64,000 bases of DNA from Pseudomonas anuradhapurensis (GTDB lineage: Bacteria > Pseudomonadota > Gammaproteobacteria > Pseudomonadales > Pseudomonadaceae). Position 1 is the first letter of the stretch, and the number at the start of each line of letters is the position of its first letter. Both the position numbers and the translations under genes were made by a program. Below the pieces are notes generated by a model. The model saw nothing but the letters and a program-made list of their open reading frames with translations. It searched no databases and was not told the DNA's origin. The DNA lies in assembly GCF_014269225.2 (NCBI RefSeq), contig NZ_CP077097.1, positions 5,033,001 through 5,097,000 of the forward strand, in the 5' to 3' direction. Shown one piece after another: positions 46,968-56,610 of the stretch.

Positions 46968-47080
46968 CGTAGGAGCGGCCTTGCGTCGCGATGGGCCGCA
47001 AGGCGGCCCAGGATTTCGGCTATTGTGCACGGATCGAAGGGGCTGCTCGCAGCCCGTCGCGACGCAAGGCCGCTCCTACA
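46968..47080. repeat. REP-type inverted pair
   Basis: GTAGGAGCGGCCTTGCGTCGC and its inverted partner GCGACGCAAGGCCGCTCCTAC flank about 70 bases downstream of rlmI, including GGGCCGC/GGGCTGC stems. Confidence 0.9.
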
Positions 47081-47104
47081 AAAGCACGATGGTCAAAACT
47101 GGCA

Positions 47105-47761
47105 TCAGATCCCCAATACCTGCGTCGCTATGCCGAAATACACCAGTACCCCCGCCGCATCGGCAATCGATGTGATCAACGGGCCACTGGCCGTGGCCGG
47201 GTCCAGCTTGAAGCGGCTGAGAAGGAACGGCAGGCTCATGCCGATCAGGCTGCCGACCAGCACGATCACCACCATGCTGCTGGCAACGATCAGGGCAATC
47301 TGCGGCCCCCCGCGTAGTACCCCCAAGGACGCTACGGCCACTGCCATGGTGCATCCAAGCAGCAGCGCCACCGCGAATTCCCGCCCCAGCATGCGCCACC
47401 AGTCACGCATGACCACTTCACCTGTGGCCAGGCCCCTCACCATCAAGGTTGCAGACTGGGCGCCGGCATTACCGCCGCTGTCCACCAGCAGTGGCAGAAA
47501 GAACACCAGAGCGATGTGGGCGGCGATGGTTTCCTCGAAGGCAGCAATGCCCGCCCCGGAAAAGAGGTTGCCGAACACCAGCAGAACCAGCCAGAACACG
47601 CGTTTGCGGTAAAGCAGGCCAAGGGTCGCGTGGCGCAGATTGCCTATGTGATTGGTGATAGAGGCGCCCTTGTGGAAATCTTCGGTCGCCTCACGCCGTT
47701 GTGCCTCCAGGGCTGCCTGGATGTTCGGGCCGGAGGTGTCTTTATCGAGCGATTGTTGCAT
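47105..47761 (-). CDS. MgtE membrane-domain-only protein (putative Mg2+/divalent cation transporter)
   Basis: This 218-residue protein corresponds only to the membrane domain of MgtE channels. It has about five transmembrane helices. The family ion-site region appears as FFLPLLVDSGGNAGAQSATL with ATGEV after it, and the last helix ends ADAAGVLVYFGIA. The cytoplasmic MgtE N domain and CBS pair that gate full-length MgtE (about 450 residues) are absent. The upstream in-frame sequence hits a stop within about 15 codons without a start, so this is not a missed longer gene. Ion specificity is inferred. Confidence 0.82.
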   Translation of the reverse strand: MQQSLDKDTSGPNIQAALEAQRREATEDFHKGASITNHIGNLRHATLGLLYRKRVFWLVLLVFGNLFSGAGIAAFEETIAAHIALVFFLPLLVDSGGNAGAQSATLMVRGLATGEVVMRDWWRMLGREFAVALLLGCTMAVAVASLGVLRGGPQIALIVASSMVVIVLVGSLIGMSLPFLLSRFKLDPATASGPLITSIADAAGVLVYFGIATQVLGI

Positions 47762-48240
47762 GAGTTTCTCCAGGCGCCGACCCAGGCGCCCACAGACCTC
47801 AGCCCCGTGGACTCAAGCCTTCGGCAGCTCTGGCGACGGCGCGCTCAGTGCCAGATTTCAGGTTCGTTTGGAACCGGTAACTGGGAAGGTCCATTGAGTG
47901 TTTTTCTCGCAAAGCCGCACATGCGGCGCCGGGATAATAGAAGCTCAGGGCCTGCTGGTCAGCCCCATCAGCAGCGATTCAGAAAGGCCCTACAAGCAAC
48001 CGGCCAACAGGCCAAATCCACCGCCCGGCCACATCGCCATTCCCTCACCGCCTCAGCGGTGTAGAATCGGCCTATTCATCGCCAGTCATCCCCGGCGGGT
48101 TTATGAGCTCTGCCCAAGCACGCGGCGATCCCGCGCGGTCTTCGGCCCCATCCGTGCCAGTGGCAACCGGCCTGCGGTACAAAGGACAAGAGAAGCTCAC
48201 TCCCCTTTTTGTGACCTGATTAAGCCGCCAGGAGTGTTTC
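47762..48240. other. 479-base spacer between the MgtE-domain gene and ilvD
   Basis: No family-recognised gene is seen here. Two plus-strand -10-like hexamers occur (GATAAT at 47933, TAGAAT at 48062), a GCCGCA/TGCGGC palindrome lies at 47914-47927, and a 38-codon reading frame (48103-48219) ends 21 bases before ilvD. The stretch from 48062 is probably the ilvD promoter and leader. Confidence 0.5.
48103..48219 (+). other. Possible 38-residue leader ORF ahead of ilvD
   Basis: An ATG-initiated frame encodes MSSAQARGDPARSSAPSVPV and ends GLRYKGQEKLTPLFVT. It has four Leu or Val in its last nine residues but no Ile run, and no strong ribosome binding site. It could be a chance frame in GC-rich leader sequence. 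Confidence 0.2.
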
Positions 48241-50082
48241 ATGCCTGATTACCGTTCAAAGACTTCCACCCAAGGCCGCAACATGGCCGGCGCCCGTGCC
48301 CTGTGGCGCGCCACCGGGATGAAGGACGAAGACTTCAAGAAACCGATCATCGCCATCGCCAACTCGTTCACCCAGTTCGTCCCGGGCCACGTGCACCTGA
48401 AGGACCTGGGCCAGCTGGTCGCCCGCGAGATCGAACGCGCCGGTGGCGTGGCCAAGGAGTTCAACACCATCGCGGTCGATGACGGCATCGCCATGGGTCA
48501 CGACGGCATGCTGTACTCGCTGCCAAGCCGCGAGATCATCGCCGATGCCGTGGAATACATGGTCAATGCCCACTGTGCCGATGCCATCGTGTGCATCTCC
48601 AACTGCGACAAGATCACCCCCGGCATGCTGATGGCCGCACTGCGCCTGAACATCCCGGTAATCTTCGTTTCCGGCGGCCCGATGGAAGCCGGCAAGACCA
48701 AGCTGGCCAGCCATGGCCTGGACCTGGTCGACGCCATGGTCATCGCTGCCGACTCTTCGGCCTCCGATGAAAAGGTCGCCGAATACGAGCGTAGCGCCTG
48801 CCCGACCTGCGGCTCGTGCTCCGGCATGTTCACCGCCAACTCGATGAACTGCCTGACCGAAGCCCTGGGCCTGGCCCTGCCGGGCAACGGCTCGACCCTG
48901 GCCACCCACGCCGACCGCGAACAACTGTTCCTCACTGCCGGCCGCACCATCGTCGAGCTGTGCAAGCGTTACTACGGCGACAACGACGAGTCGGTACTGC
49001 CGCGCAACATTGCCAACTTCAAGGCGTTCGAGAACGCCATGATGCTCGATATCGCCATGGGCGGCTCGACCAACACCATCCTGCACCTGCTGGCCGCAGC
49101 CCAGGAAGCCGAGGTGGCGTTCGACCTGCGCGACATCGACCGCCTGTCGCGCAAAGTGCCGCAGCTGTGCAAGGTGGCGCCGAACATCCAGAAGTACCAC
49201 ATGGAAGATGTGCACCGCGCCGGCGGCATCTTCAGCATCCTCGGCTCGCTGGCCCGTGGCGGCCTGCTGCACACCGACCTGCCGACCGTGCACAGCCGCA
49301 GCATGGAAGAAGCCATCGCCAAGTGGGACATTACCCAGACCGATGACGAAGCCGTGCACACCTTCTTCAAGGCAGGTCCTGCCGGCATTCCGACTCAGAC
49401 CGCGTTCAGCCAGTCGACCCGTTGGCCGAGCCTGGACCTGGACCGCGCCGAAGGCTGCATCCGCAGCGTCGAGCACGCCTATTCGCAGGAGGGTGGCCTG
49501 GCCGTGCTGTACGGCAACATCGCGCTGGATGGCTGCGTGGTGAAAACCGCCGGTGTCGACGAATCGATCCTGGTGTTCGAAGGCACGGCGAAGATCTTCG
49601 AGAGCCAGGACAGCGCCGTGCGCGGCATCCTCGCCGACGAAGTGAAGGCCGGCGACATCGTGATCATCCGCTACGAAGGCCCGAAAGGCGGCCCGGGCAT
49701 GCAAGAGATGCTGTACCCGACCTCTTATCTGAAGTCCAAAGGCCTGGGCAAGGCCTGCGCCCTGCTCACCGACGGCCGCTTCTCGGGAGGTACCTCGGGC
49801 CTGTCGATCGGCCACGCTTCGCCGGAGGCCGCTGCTGGCGGCGCCATCGGCCTGGTGCGCGACGGCGACAAGATTCTGATCGACATCCCCAACCGTTCGA
49901 TCAACCTGCAAGTCAGCGACGAAGAACTGGCCCAGCGCCGCGTCGAGCAGGACAAGAAGGGCTGGAAGCCTGCCGAAGTGCGCCCACGCAAGGTGACCAC
50001 CGCGCTGAAGGCCTATGCCCTGCTGGCGACCAGTGCCGACAAGGGCGCTGTGCGTAACAAGGCGATGCTGGAAGGGCTGTAA
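48241..50082 (+). CDS. ilvD: Dihydroxy-acid dehydratase
   Basis: This 613-residue iron-sulfur enzyme performs the third common step in isoleucine and valine synthesis. The cluster-ligand cysteines are in [10 protein letters not shown] and [51 protein letters not shown] and [21 protein letters not shown] are family signatures; the last carries the catalytic Ser. Length matches E. coli IlvD. AGGAGTG precedes the ATG. A strong terminator follows. Confidence 0.98.
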   Translation: MPDYRSKTSTQGRNMAGARALWRATGMKDEDFKKPIIAIANSFTQFVPGHVHLKDLGQLVAREIERAGGVAKEFNTIAVDDGIAMGHDGMLYSLPSREIIADAVEYMVNAHCADAIVCISNCDKITPGMLMAALRLNIPVIFVSGGPMEAGKTKLASHGLDLVDAMVIAADSSASDEKVAEYERSACPTCGSCSGMFTANSMNCLTEALGLALPGNGSTLATHADREQLFLTAGRTIVELCKRYYGDNDESVLPRNIANFKAFENAMMLDIAMGGSTNTILHLLAAAQEAEVAFDLRDIDRLSRKVPQLCKVAPNIQKYHMEDVHRAGGIFSILGSLARGGLLHTDLPTVHSRSMEEAIAKWDITQTDDEAVHTFFKAGPAGIPTQTAFSQSTRWPSLDLDRAEGCIRSVEHAYSQEGGLAVLYGNIALDGCVVKTAGVDESILVFEGTAKIFESQDSAVRGILADEVKAGDIVIIRYEGPKGGPGMQEMLYPTSYLKSKGLGKACALLTDGRFSGGTSGLSIGHASPEAAAGGAIGLVRDGDKILIDIPNRSINLQVSDEELAQRRVEQDKKGWKPAEVRPRKVTTALKAYALLATSADKGAVRNKAMLEGL

Positions 50083-50099
50083 GGCTACCTGGCAGTTGA

Positions 50100-50130
50100 A
50101 AAGCCGGCGCCTGGTGCGCCGGTTTTTTTT
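50100..50130 (+). terminator. ilvD intrinsic terminator
   Basis: A CCGGCGC/GCGCCGG stem with a five-base loop is followed by eight T residues, 22 bases past the ilvD stop. Confidence 0.9.
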
Positions 50131-50149
50131 GGCAGCGAGAACTACTGAA

Positions 50150-51004
50150 TCAAAGCACTGCTCTCGAAGCACAGTGACGCAATTGCGCCAGCAGCAAGGC
50201 AACCGAACGCTTCGGCTTTGCCGTCGAGGTCAGAATGAACTGCGCTTGAGGAAGAGGAGGCAGCGTTGGCTCTTCCTGCAAACCTGCAGCCAGTGCAGTT
50301 GATCGGGTGACCGGCGTAATACCCAGCCCACCGTTGACGGCGGTTATCAGCCCCCCGGCACTTGGGCTCTGACAAACGATCCGCCATTGTCGCCCCGCAC
50401 GTGCCAAGGCTGCGATGGCGGCAGCCCGATAGGGGCATTGGTCGGAAAACACCGCCAAGGGTATCGGGGTGCTTGCATCATCGAGGCTCAACGCAAGCGG
50501 CCCTCTCGCCCAGATCAGCGGCTCGGACCAAAGCAATTCGCCACGTTCATCATCGCCGCAGCGGCTGCCCAGCACGATATCGAGCCCAGCCGATTGTAAA
50601 AGTCCAAGCAGCTCGCCGGTCAGGCCGACTTTCAGCGAAATTTCCACGTCGGGATGTGCCGCCGAGAATCGACGCAAACAGTCGATGATGGGCGCTTTCA
50701 CCATCTCCTCGCTCAACCCGACAACTACCATGCCGGAAACCCGGCGGCCGACGCCGAGACTCGCGCGGGCATCATCATGCAGCGCCAGGATGGTGCGGGC
50801 ATAGCCTGCCAGGCGCGTACCGGCTGGCGTCAGGCTGACAGAACGGGTCGTGCGCTCCAGCAATCTATGCCCGGCATCACTTTCCAGCCGCCTGATGTGG
50901 GCGCTGATCGCCGACTGCGTCAGGTGCAGGCTCTGCGCAGCACGCGTGAAGCCACCGCTGTCGGCAACAGCAATGAAGCTTCGCAAAAGCACGATATCGA
51001 ACAC
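50150..51004 (-). CDS. LysR-family regulator divergent from an azoreductase gene
   Basis: This 284-residue protein has the LysR helix-turn-helix (LLRSFIAVADSGGFTRAAQSLHLTQSAISAHIRRLE, here in parts: FTRAAQSLHLTQSAISAHI) and a substrate-binding C-terminal domain. The start is GTG (MFDIVLLRSF) with AGGTG upstream. Its divergence from the flavoprotein gene across 139 bases, with a perfect palindrome between them, suggests it regulates that gene. The inducer is unknown, possibly a quinone or azo compound. Confidence 0.87.
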   Translation of the reverse strand: MFDIVLLRSFIAVADSGGFTRAAQSLHLTQSAISAHIRRLESDAGHRLLERTTRSVSLTPAGTRLAGYARTILALHDDARASLGVGRRVSGMVVVGLSEEMVKAPIIDCLRRFSAAHPDVEISLKVGLTGELLGLLQSAGLDIVLGSRCGDDERGELLWSEPLIWARGPLALSLDDASTPIPLAVFSDQCPYRAAAIAALARAGRQWRIVCQSPSAGGLITAVNGGLGITPVTRSTALAAGLQEEPTLPPLPQAQFILTSTAKPKRSVALLLAQLRHCASRAVL

Positions 51005-51055
51005 CGATTAATCACCTATCTCACTCAATGAGCGAAGCATACGTGATTTCCATAA

Positions 51056-51073
51056 CTGATTATTCTGAATCAG
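51056..51073. promoter_or_regulatory. Palindrome between lysR and the azoreductase gene
   Basis: CTGATT-ATTCTG-AATCAG is a perfect-arm 18-base inverted repeat containing the T-N11-A arrangement expected for LysR operators. It lies 71 bases upstream of the azoreductase start and 52 bases upstream of lysR. Confidence 0.5.
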
Positions 51074-51143
51074 ACTTTGCGCCAAGTATCCGCGCAGTCG
51101 TACTGCCGGGATCGTGTCACCCACACTGCCAAGGAGAAGCCCG

Positions 51144-51812
51144 ATGGTTGAACGTATCTTGTATGTTTGCGCATCACCGCGTGGAGAGCGCTCCGTCTCC
51201 ACACAGATTGCCGAAGTGTTCCTGGCGGCGTTAGCAGAGCGCAAAGCCGTGCAAATTGACCGCCTTGATCCCTGGGAATGCGAACTTCCCGAAGTGGATG
51301 GCGCGTTACTCGCGGCAAAATATGCAAGGCTTGTCGACACCCCACTGTCTGCCGCTCAAGCCGCGGCATGGGAGCAGATCGAGGCACTCGCTGAACGGTT
51401 CCACCAGGCTCATACCTTGGTGTTCAGCGTGCCGCTGTGGAATTTCGGCATTCCGTACAAGCTCAAGCATCTGATCGACGCCATTTCGCACAAAGACGTC
51501 TTGTTCACCTTCGATGAGCACGGGTTGAACGGCATGCTGGGTGGACGTCGGGCTGTTGCAATCTACTCTCGCGGACTGGGGTATGGCCCCGGCTCACAGA
51601 CCCCCGAGCAAGGCTTTGGCCTGGAAAAACCCTTCATCGACACATGGTTTCGCTTCGTCGGTATAAACCAGGTGCACAGTGTCGTCGTCGAACAGACGCT
51701 TGGCCCTGTAGGGGCCAGCGTCCGTACAGCCGCCATCGAAGCCGCTACCTTGCTGGCGCAGAACATTGATCAGGAAGCGGCCCGGACGGTCATCGTGGGC
51801 CGCAACGGCTGA
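51144..51812 (+). CDS. FMN-dependent NAD(P)H azoreductase/quinone reductase (AzoR-like)
   Basis: This 222-residue flavodoxin-fold protein has the N-terminal phosphate loop CASPRGERSVST and the FMN-binding segment VFSVPLWNFGIPYKLKHLIDAI, matching AzoR's PMYNF-type loop. It probably reduces quinones and azo bonds with two-electron transfer, protecting against thiol or electrophile stress. AAGGAGAAG precedes the ATG at 51144. It is expected to be controlled by the divergent LysR gene. Confidence 0.85.
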   Translation: MVERILYVCASPRGERSVSTQIAEVFLAALAERKAVQIDRLDPWECELPEVDGALLAAKYARLVDTPLSAAQAAAWEQIEALAERFHQAHTLVFSVPLWNFGIPYKLKHLIDAISHKDVLFTFDEHGLNGMLGGRRAVAIYSRGLGYGPGSQTPEQGFGLEKPFIDTWFRFVGINQVHSVVVEQTLGPVGASVRTAAIEAATLLAQNIDQEAARTVIVGRNG

Positions 51813-51821
51813 CAAGCCCCG

Positions 51822-52877
51822 TTACTGAATCTGCTCCGGCGTCACGACCACCCAGTTCTTGTCCGCCGTCACCGGCAAGCCTTCCTTGGCCTGTGCCGCC
51901 GCATTCCTGGCAATCATCCCGTTGATTTGGTCCATGTACTTGGCCTTGCGGTTGATCCACAGGTGGATACCGCCCTTGTCTACGTCCACGCCATGGAACT
52001 GCATGTAGCCGTCGCTGGTTGGCGTATCACCGCCGACCAGTACCGGCTTCTTCCACTCATCGATATAGGTCAGGATGGCCGCGTGCTTGCCGGCCATCCA
52101 GGTGGCCGGGGTCCACAGATACGGGGTCAGTTCCAGCCCGGCGTTGGCCTTGGCATCGTAGTGCCCGGCAGTGATCTGCTTGCGGGCAGTGGTCAGCTGG
52201 CCGCTGGCACGGTCCTTCAGCAGCAGGCTCACACCAATCACATTCTCCGGCTTCACGTTGTAGCCATACTTGGGGTCGGACGCGACCATGCGCACCAGCT
52301 CCTCGGAGGCAGCGGAAATCACGTAGACCTCGATACCGTTCTCCATCAGCTTGTTGTACAGCTCGGTCTGGCCCTTGAAGACTTTGGGCGGCTGCACCTC
52401 GATGGTCTTGACCTGGTCGCCTTCGTAGTAGGTGCTGGGGATCGGCTTGCCGGAGGCCATCATCTCATCCACCTGCACCTTCAGCTCCTGCAGGGTGAAG
52501 CCCGAGAACACCTGGGCTACCCACGGGTAGCAGACCATGTCGTCGACTTCGCACAGCCGGTAGTAATAGCTGAACAGGCTTTCCTTGTGGTCGGCGGTGT
52601 CCTTGAATGGCATCAGCTTCAACGAGGGGTCGAGCTTGTCGCGGGTCAGCAGGCCTTTGTTCTCCAGGAATGGCAGCAAGGCCTCTTCGAGGTCGTAACG
52701 GTAGCTGGTGTTGTCCATGTCGAACACCGCGTAGTTACCCTTGTTGGCATTGGCGGCGATCAGGCTGTCGAGCTGCTTGGCGGCCTCGGCCGGCCAGTGT
52801 TTGAGCTCGGTGGCGAAGGTTTCGATACTGAACAGCAGGGACAGGGCGGCAGCGACAGCTTTCGGAGCAAATTTCAT
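51822..52877 (-). CDS. pchP: Phosphorylcholine phosphatase (HAD superfamily), periplasmic
   Basis: This 351-residue protein has a signal peptide ([20 protein letters not shown], cleavage after TFA). HAD motif I is [12 protein letters not shown], motif II lies in [10 protein letters not shown], and motif III/IV is the [15 protein letters not shown] segment with catalytic aspartates. This set (DMDNT, SAA, GDTPxSD) and length are those of Pseudomonas phosphorylcholine phosphatase, which releases choline and phosphate in the periplasm for use as carbon, nitrogen and phosphorus. AGGAGA precedes the ATG. It is monocistronic. Confidence 0.82.
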   Translation of the reverse strand: MKFAPKAVAAALSLLFSIETFATELKHWPAEAAKQLDSLIAANANKGNYAVFDMDNTSYRYDLEEALLPFLENKGLLTRDKLDPSLKLMPFKDTADHKESLFSYYYRLCEVDDMVCYPWVAQVFSGFTLQELKVQVDEMMASGKPIPSTYYEGDQVKTIEVQPPKVFKGQTELYNKLMENGIEVYVISAASEELVRMVASDPKYGYNVKPENVIGVSLLLKDRASGQLTTARKQITAGHYDAKANAGLELTPYLWTPATWMAGKHAAILTYIDEWKKPVLVGGDTPTSDGYMQFHGVDVDKGGIHLWINRKAKYMDQINGMIARNAAAQAKEGLPVTADKNWVVVTPEQIQ

Positions 52878-52994
52878 CTACGAATCTCCTGAAATGACCC
52901 CGAAACGCTAGTGCAACAACCGTTGTCGGCGGCCTTTCATAACGACCCTCATGCAGCTGCAAACGCCGCGTTCATTGCCATCCGCGACAGCGCG

Positions 52995-53040
52995 TTATTC
53001 CATAAACGACTATGCACATTCCATATGCGTATAAATTCGT
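52995..53040 (+). promoter_or_regulatory. Tandem ATTCCATA repeats in the tcyP promoter region
   Basis: ATTCCATA occurs at 52997-53004 and 53018-53025, spaced 21 bases (two helical turns), in an A/T-rich block followed by GCGTATAAAT. It is a plausible site for a LysR-type sulfur regulator such as CysB; this is inference from the transporter downstream. Confidence 0.4.
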
Positions 53041-53081
53041 TTGTTTTCAGGCTGTTAGCATTTCCGTTCGCAATCGCTCAC

Positions 53082-53105
53082 AGAGGCGGTGCCTCTTTTG
53101 CCTTT
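53082..53105 (+). terminator. Terminator-like hairpin in the tcyP leader
   Basis: An AGAGGC/GCCTCT stem with a three-base GGT loop is followed by TTTTGCCTTTTT, only 16 bases before the tcyP start codon. It could attenuate transcription or mask the ribosome binding site region. Confidence 0.45.
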
Positions 53106-53121
53106 TTCCGCTGGAGCTTTA

Positions 53122-54513
53122 ATGAACCTGCCGCTGTCCCTTAATCTGCTGGCGTTCCTGGCCTTGTTGCTGGGCCTGGCACAAACCCGCCGCACCGACT
53201 GGAGCCTGGCCAGGAAAGTCCTGCTGGGCCTGGTGCTGGGCGTGGTTTTCGGGCTGGCCCTGCACACGTTGTATGGCGCAGGCCACCCGGTGCTCAAGGC
53301 CACCATCAGCTGGCTTGACTTGGTCGGCAACGGCTATGTCGGCCTGTTGCAGATGATCGTCATGCCGCTGATCTTCGCCTCGATCCTCAGCGCCGTGGCG
53401 CGCCTGCACAATGCCTCGTCGCTGGGCCGCATCAGCGTGCTGAGCATTGGCACCCTGCTGCTGACCACTGCCATCGCGGCATTGATCGGCATCGTCCTGA
53501 CCAACCTGTTCGGCCTCAGCGCCGAAGGCCTGGTGGCTGGCGCCCAGGAAAGTGCACGCATGCAGGTCATCCACAGTGACTATGCCGGCAAGGTCGCCGA
53601 CCTCAACATCCCGCAACTGCTGCTGTCGTTCATCCCCAGCAACCCGGTGGGTGACCTGGCACGGGCGAAACCGACCTCGATCATCAGCGTGGTGATCTTT
53701 GCCGTATTCCTCGGTCTGGCCGCGTTGCAGCTGATCAAGGACGATGCCGAGAAAGGCCAGCGCGTGCTGTCGGCCGTCGACATCCTGCAGGCCTGGGTGA
53801 TGCGCCTGGTGCGGGTAGTGATGAAGCTGACCCCGTATGGCGTGCTGGCGTTGATGGCCAAGGTGGTGGCCAGCTCGAACCTGCAAGACATCGTCAAGCT
53901 GGGCAGCTTCGTGGTGGTGTCGTACCTGGGCCTGGGGCTGATGTTCATGGTGCACGGCGTTATCCTCGCCGCCAGCGGTGTGAACCCGCTGCGTTTCCTG
54001 CGCAAGGTGTGGCCAGTGCTGACCTTCGCCTTCACCAGCCGTTCCAGCGCCGCCAGCATTCCGCTGAACATCGAAGCGCAAACTCGGCGCCTGGGCGTGC
54101 CGCAGTCGATTGCCAGTTTCAGCGCCTCGTTCGGCACCACCATCGGCCAGAACGGCTGCGCCGGCCTCTACCCTGCCATGTTGGCGGTGATGGTGGCGCC
54201 TGCGGTGGGCATCGATACTTTCGACCCGCTGTGGATCGCCACCTTGGTGGCCATCGTTACCCTGAGTTCGGCAGGCGTTGCCGGTGTAGGTGGTGGCGCG
54301 ACGTTCGCCGCATTGATCGTGCTTCCGGCCATGGGCTTGCCGGTGGAGTTGGTGGCGTTGCTGATTTCGGTAGAGCCGCTGATCGACATGGGGCGCACGG
54401 CGTTGAACGTGAATGGTTCGATGACCGCGGGCGTGGTGACCAGCCAGCTGTTGAAAGAGACCGACAAACAAGTGCTGGCTGGCGATGAACATGCCGAGCT
54501 GAGCCATACCTGA
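53122..54513 (+). CDS. tcyP: L-cystine/dicarboxylate-family symporter TcyP
   Basis: This 463-residue sodium:dicarboxylate-fold transporter matches E. coli TcyP (YdjN) throughout: [40 protein letters not shown], the [20 protein letters not shown] serine-rich re-entrant loop, [17 protein letters not shown], and [20 protein letters not shown]. It imports L-cystine across the inner membrane. The ATG at 53122 has CTGGAG upstream; an in-frame ATG 33 bases earlier lies in the leader hairpin. Sulfur-responsive control is likely. Confidence 0.93.
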   Translation: MNLPLSLNLLAFLALLLGLAQTRRTDWSLARKVLLGLVLGVVFGLALHTLYGAGHPVLKATISWLDLVGNGYVGLLQMIVMPLIFASILSAVARLHNASSLGRISVLSIGTLLLTTAIAALIGIVLTNLFGLSAEGLVAGAQESARMQVIHSDYAGKVADLNIPQLLLSFIPSNPVGDLARAKPTSIISVVIFAVFLGLAALQLIKDDAEKGQRVLSAVDILQAWVMRLVRVVMKLTPYGVLALMAKVVASSNLQDIVKLGSFVVVSYLGLGLMFMVHGVILAASGVNPLRFLRKVWPVLTFAFTSRSSAASIPLNIEAQTRRLGVPQSIASFSASFGTTIGQNGCAGLYPAMLAVMVAPAVGIDTFDPLWIATLVAIVTLSSAGVAGVGGGATFAALIVLPAMGLPVELVALLISVEPLIDMGRTALNVNGSMTAGVVTSQLLKETDKQVLAGDEHAELSHT

Positions 54514-54521
54514 CGGATTGC

Positions 54522-54641
54522 CGGGGGCGCGTTGCGCCCCTTTCGCGACACAAGGCCGCTCCTACAGGGCACCGCGCATGTCCGTCTTGCGCGGCCGCCT
54601 GCAGGAGCGGCCTTATGTCGCGATGGGCTGCAAAGCAGCCC
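54522..54641. repeat. REP-type inverted pair
   Basis: GCGACACAAGGCCGCTCCTACAG and the inverted partner TGCAGGAGCGGCCTTATGTCGC face each other across about 35 bases between the convergent tcyP and folA genes, with GGGGGCG and GGGCTGC stems outside. Confidence 0.9.
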
Positions 54642-54648
54642 TAAAATC

Positions 54649-55164
54649 TCAAACCTTGTCCCAAACCTCAAAATGATACCCAGGCTTGCCTTCCTCTGCC
54701 TGTGCCTCGCTCGACACCAGCCGCCAGTGCCCCTGATCAAACTCGGGGAACCAGGCATCCCCTTCCGGCGCCAAATCCACCCGTGTCAGGTACATCCGGC
54801 TGACCAGCCCCTTCTCCAGCGCCTGCGCATACAGCTGCGCCCCACCAATCAGCATCAATTCATCGACACCGTTCTCACGCGCCCACTGCTCGGCGCGGAC
54901 CAGGGCCTGTTCCAGCGAGCCAAACACCTCGGCACCGGCCAGCTCCAGCCCTGCCTGGCGGCTGACCACGATGTTCAAGCGCCCGGGCAGCGGCCGCCCC
55001 AGGGAATCCCAGGTCTTGCGCCCCATGATGATCGGCTTGCCCAGGGTGGTGGCCTTGAAGTACTTGAAATCCCCCGGCAAATGCCAGGGCATGGAATTGT
55101 CGATGCCGATCACGCGGTTTTCGGCATGCGCCGCGATCAGGCTGAGGGGGAGTGATGTATTCAT
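54649..55164 (-). CDS. folA: Dihydrofolate reductase
   Basis: This 171-residue enzyme reduces dihydrofolate to tetrahydrofolate. LIAAHAENRVIGIDNSMPWHLPGDFKYFK contains the active-site Asp and Met20 loop (GIDNSMPWHLPGDF). IIMGRKTWDSLGRPLPGRLNIVVSR and LMLIGGAQLYAQAL (NADPH site) complete the family. The ATG at 55164 gives the normal length; longer in-frame starts would run antisense through the next gene. It is divergent from the DUF2868 gene by 66 bases. Confidence 0.97.
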   Translation of the reverse strand: MNTSLPLSLIAAHAENRVIGIDNSMPWHLPGDFKYFKATTLGKPIIMGRKTWDSLGRPLPGRLNIVVSRQAGLELAGAEVFGSLEQALVRAEQWARENGVDELMLIGGAQLYAQALEKGLVSRMYLTRVDLAPEGDAWFPEFDQGHWRLVSSEAQAEEGKPGYHFEVWDKV

Positions 55165-55230
55165 GCCAGCGAGGATAGCACCGGGCGTGTGGGTTATGCT
55201 TCTGCCCTGACCTGTGCATTGGAAGACCTT

Positions 55231-56610
55231 GTGACTGCTCCGACTTTCCTGGACAAGCGCTGGCTCACCGAAGCGGTACGCCTGCGCGAGGAACATGCCG
55301 GCCCCCTGGAGGACCAGGAAGCCAACCGCCGTGCCCGCCAAGCGGGAGGTGACCTGGCGACCCGGGTTGAAACCCGTGCGCTGTTCCTGGCTGAACGCGA
55401 CGGCATGAGCGTCGCCCTGCGCCACTGGAAACAGGGCGCGCGCCTGGCGCTGCTGGCCTTGCTGATACTGGCCATGCTCAGCGGCGCGGGGCTGGCCTTG
55501 GCGGCCCTCGGTGATGGCCAGCGCCCGGTAAATGTGTTCTGGGCATTGGGCAGCCTGCTCGGGCTTGACCTGCTGATGCTGCTGGGCTGGGCCATCGGCT
55601 TTGCCGCCAGCGGCGAGTATGGCGCCGGGCTGGGCCGCCTGTGGCTGTGGCTGAGCGAACGCTTCGCCCGCGACGCCAAGGCCGCGCACCTGGCCCCGGC
55701 ACTGTTGGTTCTGTTGCAGCGCCAGCGCCTCAGCCGCTGGTTGCTCGGCCTGCTGGTGCACGGGTTGTGGCTGCTGGCGATGATCAGCGCGCTGGGCATG
55801 CTGCTGGCCTTGTTGGCCACCCGCCGCTATGGCTTCGTCTGGGAAACCACCCTGCTCGCTGCCGACCCGTTCATCCACCTGACCCAGGCCTTGGGCGCCC
55901 TGCCCTCGCTGCTGGGCTTCGCCGTGCCCGACGAGGGCATGATCCGTGCGAGCGGCGACAGCTTGCCGGCCCTGGACCTGGCACGGCAAGCCTGGGCCAG
56001 CTGGCTGCTCGGCGTGGTGCTGGTTTATGGCTTGTTGCCACGCCTGCTGCTGGCCGGCTTGTGCCTGTGGCGCTGGCGCCAGGGCCGTGGGTGCCTGGCG
56101 CTGGATCTCAGCCTGCCCGGCTACGCGCAACTGCGTGAAGCGCTGATGCCACGCAGCGAACGCATCGGCGTACAGGACGCCGCGCCCGATGCCTTGCAGG
56201 CGTTCACCGCCGGCCAGCTGGAAAGCGGCAGCAGTGGCGCACTGCTGGTCGGCCTGGAACTGGACGACCAGCGCCCCTGGCCACCCACATTGCCGAAAAG
56301 CGTGACCGATGCCGGTGTGCTCGATAGCCGTGAATCGCGTAACCGGCTGCTGGAGCAGCTCAGCCGCTTCCCCCCGGCGCGCCTGGCCATTGCCTGCGAC
56401 CCACGCCGCTCGCCCGACCGTGGCAGCCTGGCGCTGCTCGCCGAACTGGCACGCAATGCCGGCGCAACCCGCATCTGGCTGCTACAGGCCGCACCGGGCC
56501 AGGCCCTGGACGCGCAGCGCCTGGGTGACTGGCACGAAGCCCTCGACCGGCTTGGCTTGCCACATGCCGATACCTCACCACTGACCTGGCTGGAGCATGG
56601 CCATGACTGA
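55231..56610 (+). CDS. DUF2868 multi-pass membrane protein
   Basis: This 459-residue protein has four main transmembrane segments in the first two thirds (about 60-80, 100-120, 175-200 and 255-280), then a soluble Rossmann-like C-terminal domain (about 320-455, SGALLVGLELDD, ARLAIACDPRRSPDRGSLAL). It matches DUF2868. Start is GTG at 55231 with GGAAG six bases upstream. It overlaps the DUF3482 GTPase gene by 14 bases. The pair is known from other pseudomonads, but no function is established. Confidence 0.82.
   Translation: MTAPTFLDKRWLTEAVRLREEHAGPLEDQEANRRARQAGGDLATRVETRALFLAERDGMSVALRHWKQGARLALLALLILAMLSGAGLALAALGDGQRPVNVFWALGSLLGLDLLMLLGWAIGFAASGEYGAGLGRLWLWLSERFARDAKAAHLAPALLVLLQRQRLSRWLLGLLVHGLWLLAMISALGMLLALLATRRYGFVWETTLLAADPFIHLTQALGALPSLLGFAVPDEGMIRASGDSLPALDLARQAWASWLLGVVLVYGLLPRLLLAGLCLWRWRQGRGCLALDLSLPGYAQLREALMPRSERIGVQDAAPDALQAFTAGQLESGSSGALLVGLELDDQRPWPPTLPKSVTDAGVLDSRESRNRLLEQLSRFPPARLAIACDPRRSPDRGSLALLAELARNAGATRIWLLQAAPGQALDAQRLGDWHEALDRLGLPHADTSPLTWLEHGHD

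Noticed and set aside
48256..50202. Long minus-strand open frame opposite ilvD
   Set aside because: Shadow of ilvD with antisense composition and no recognisable domain.
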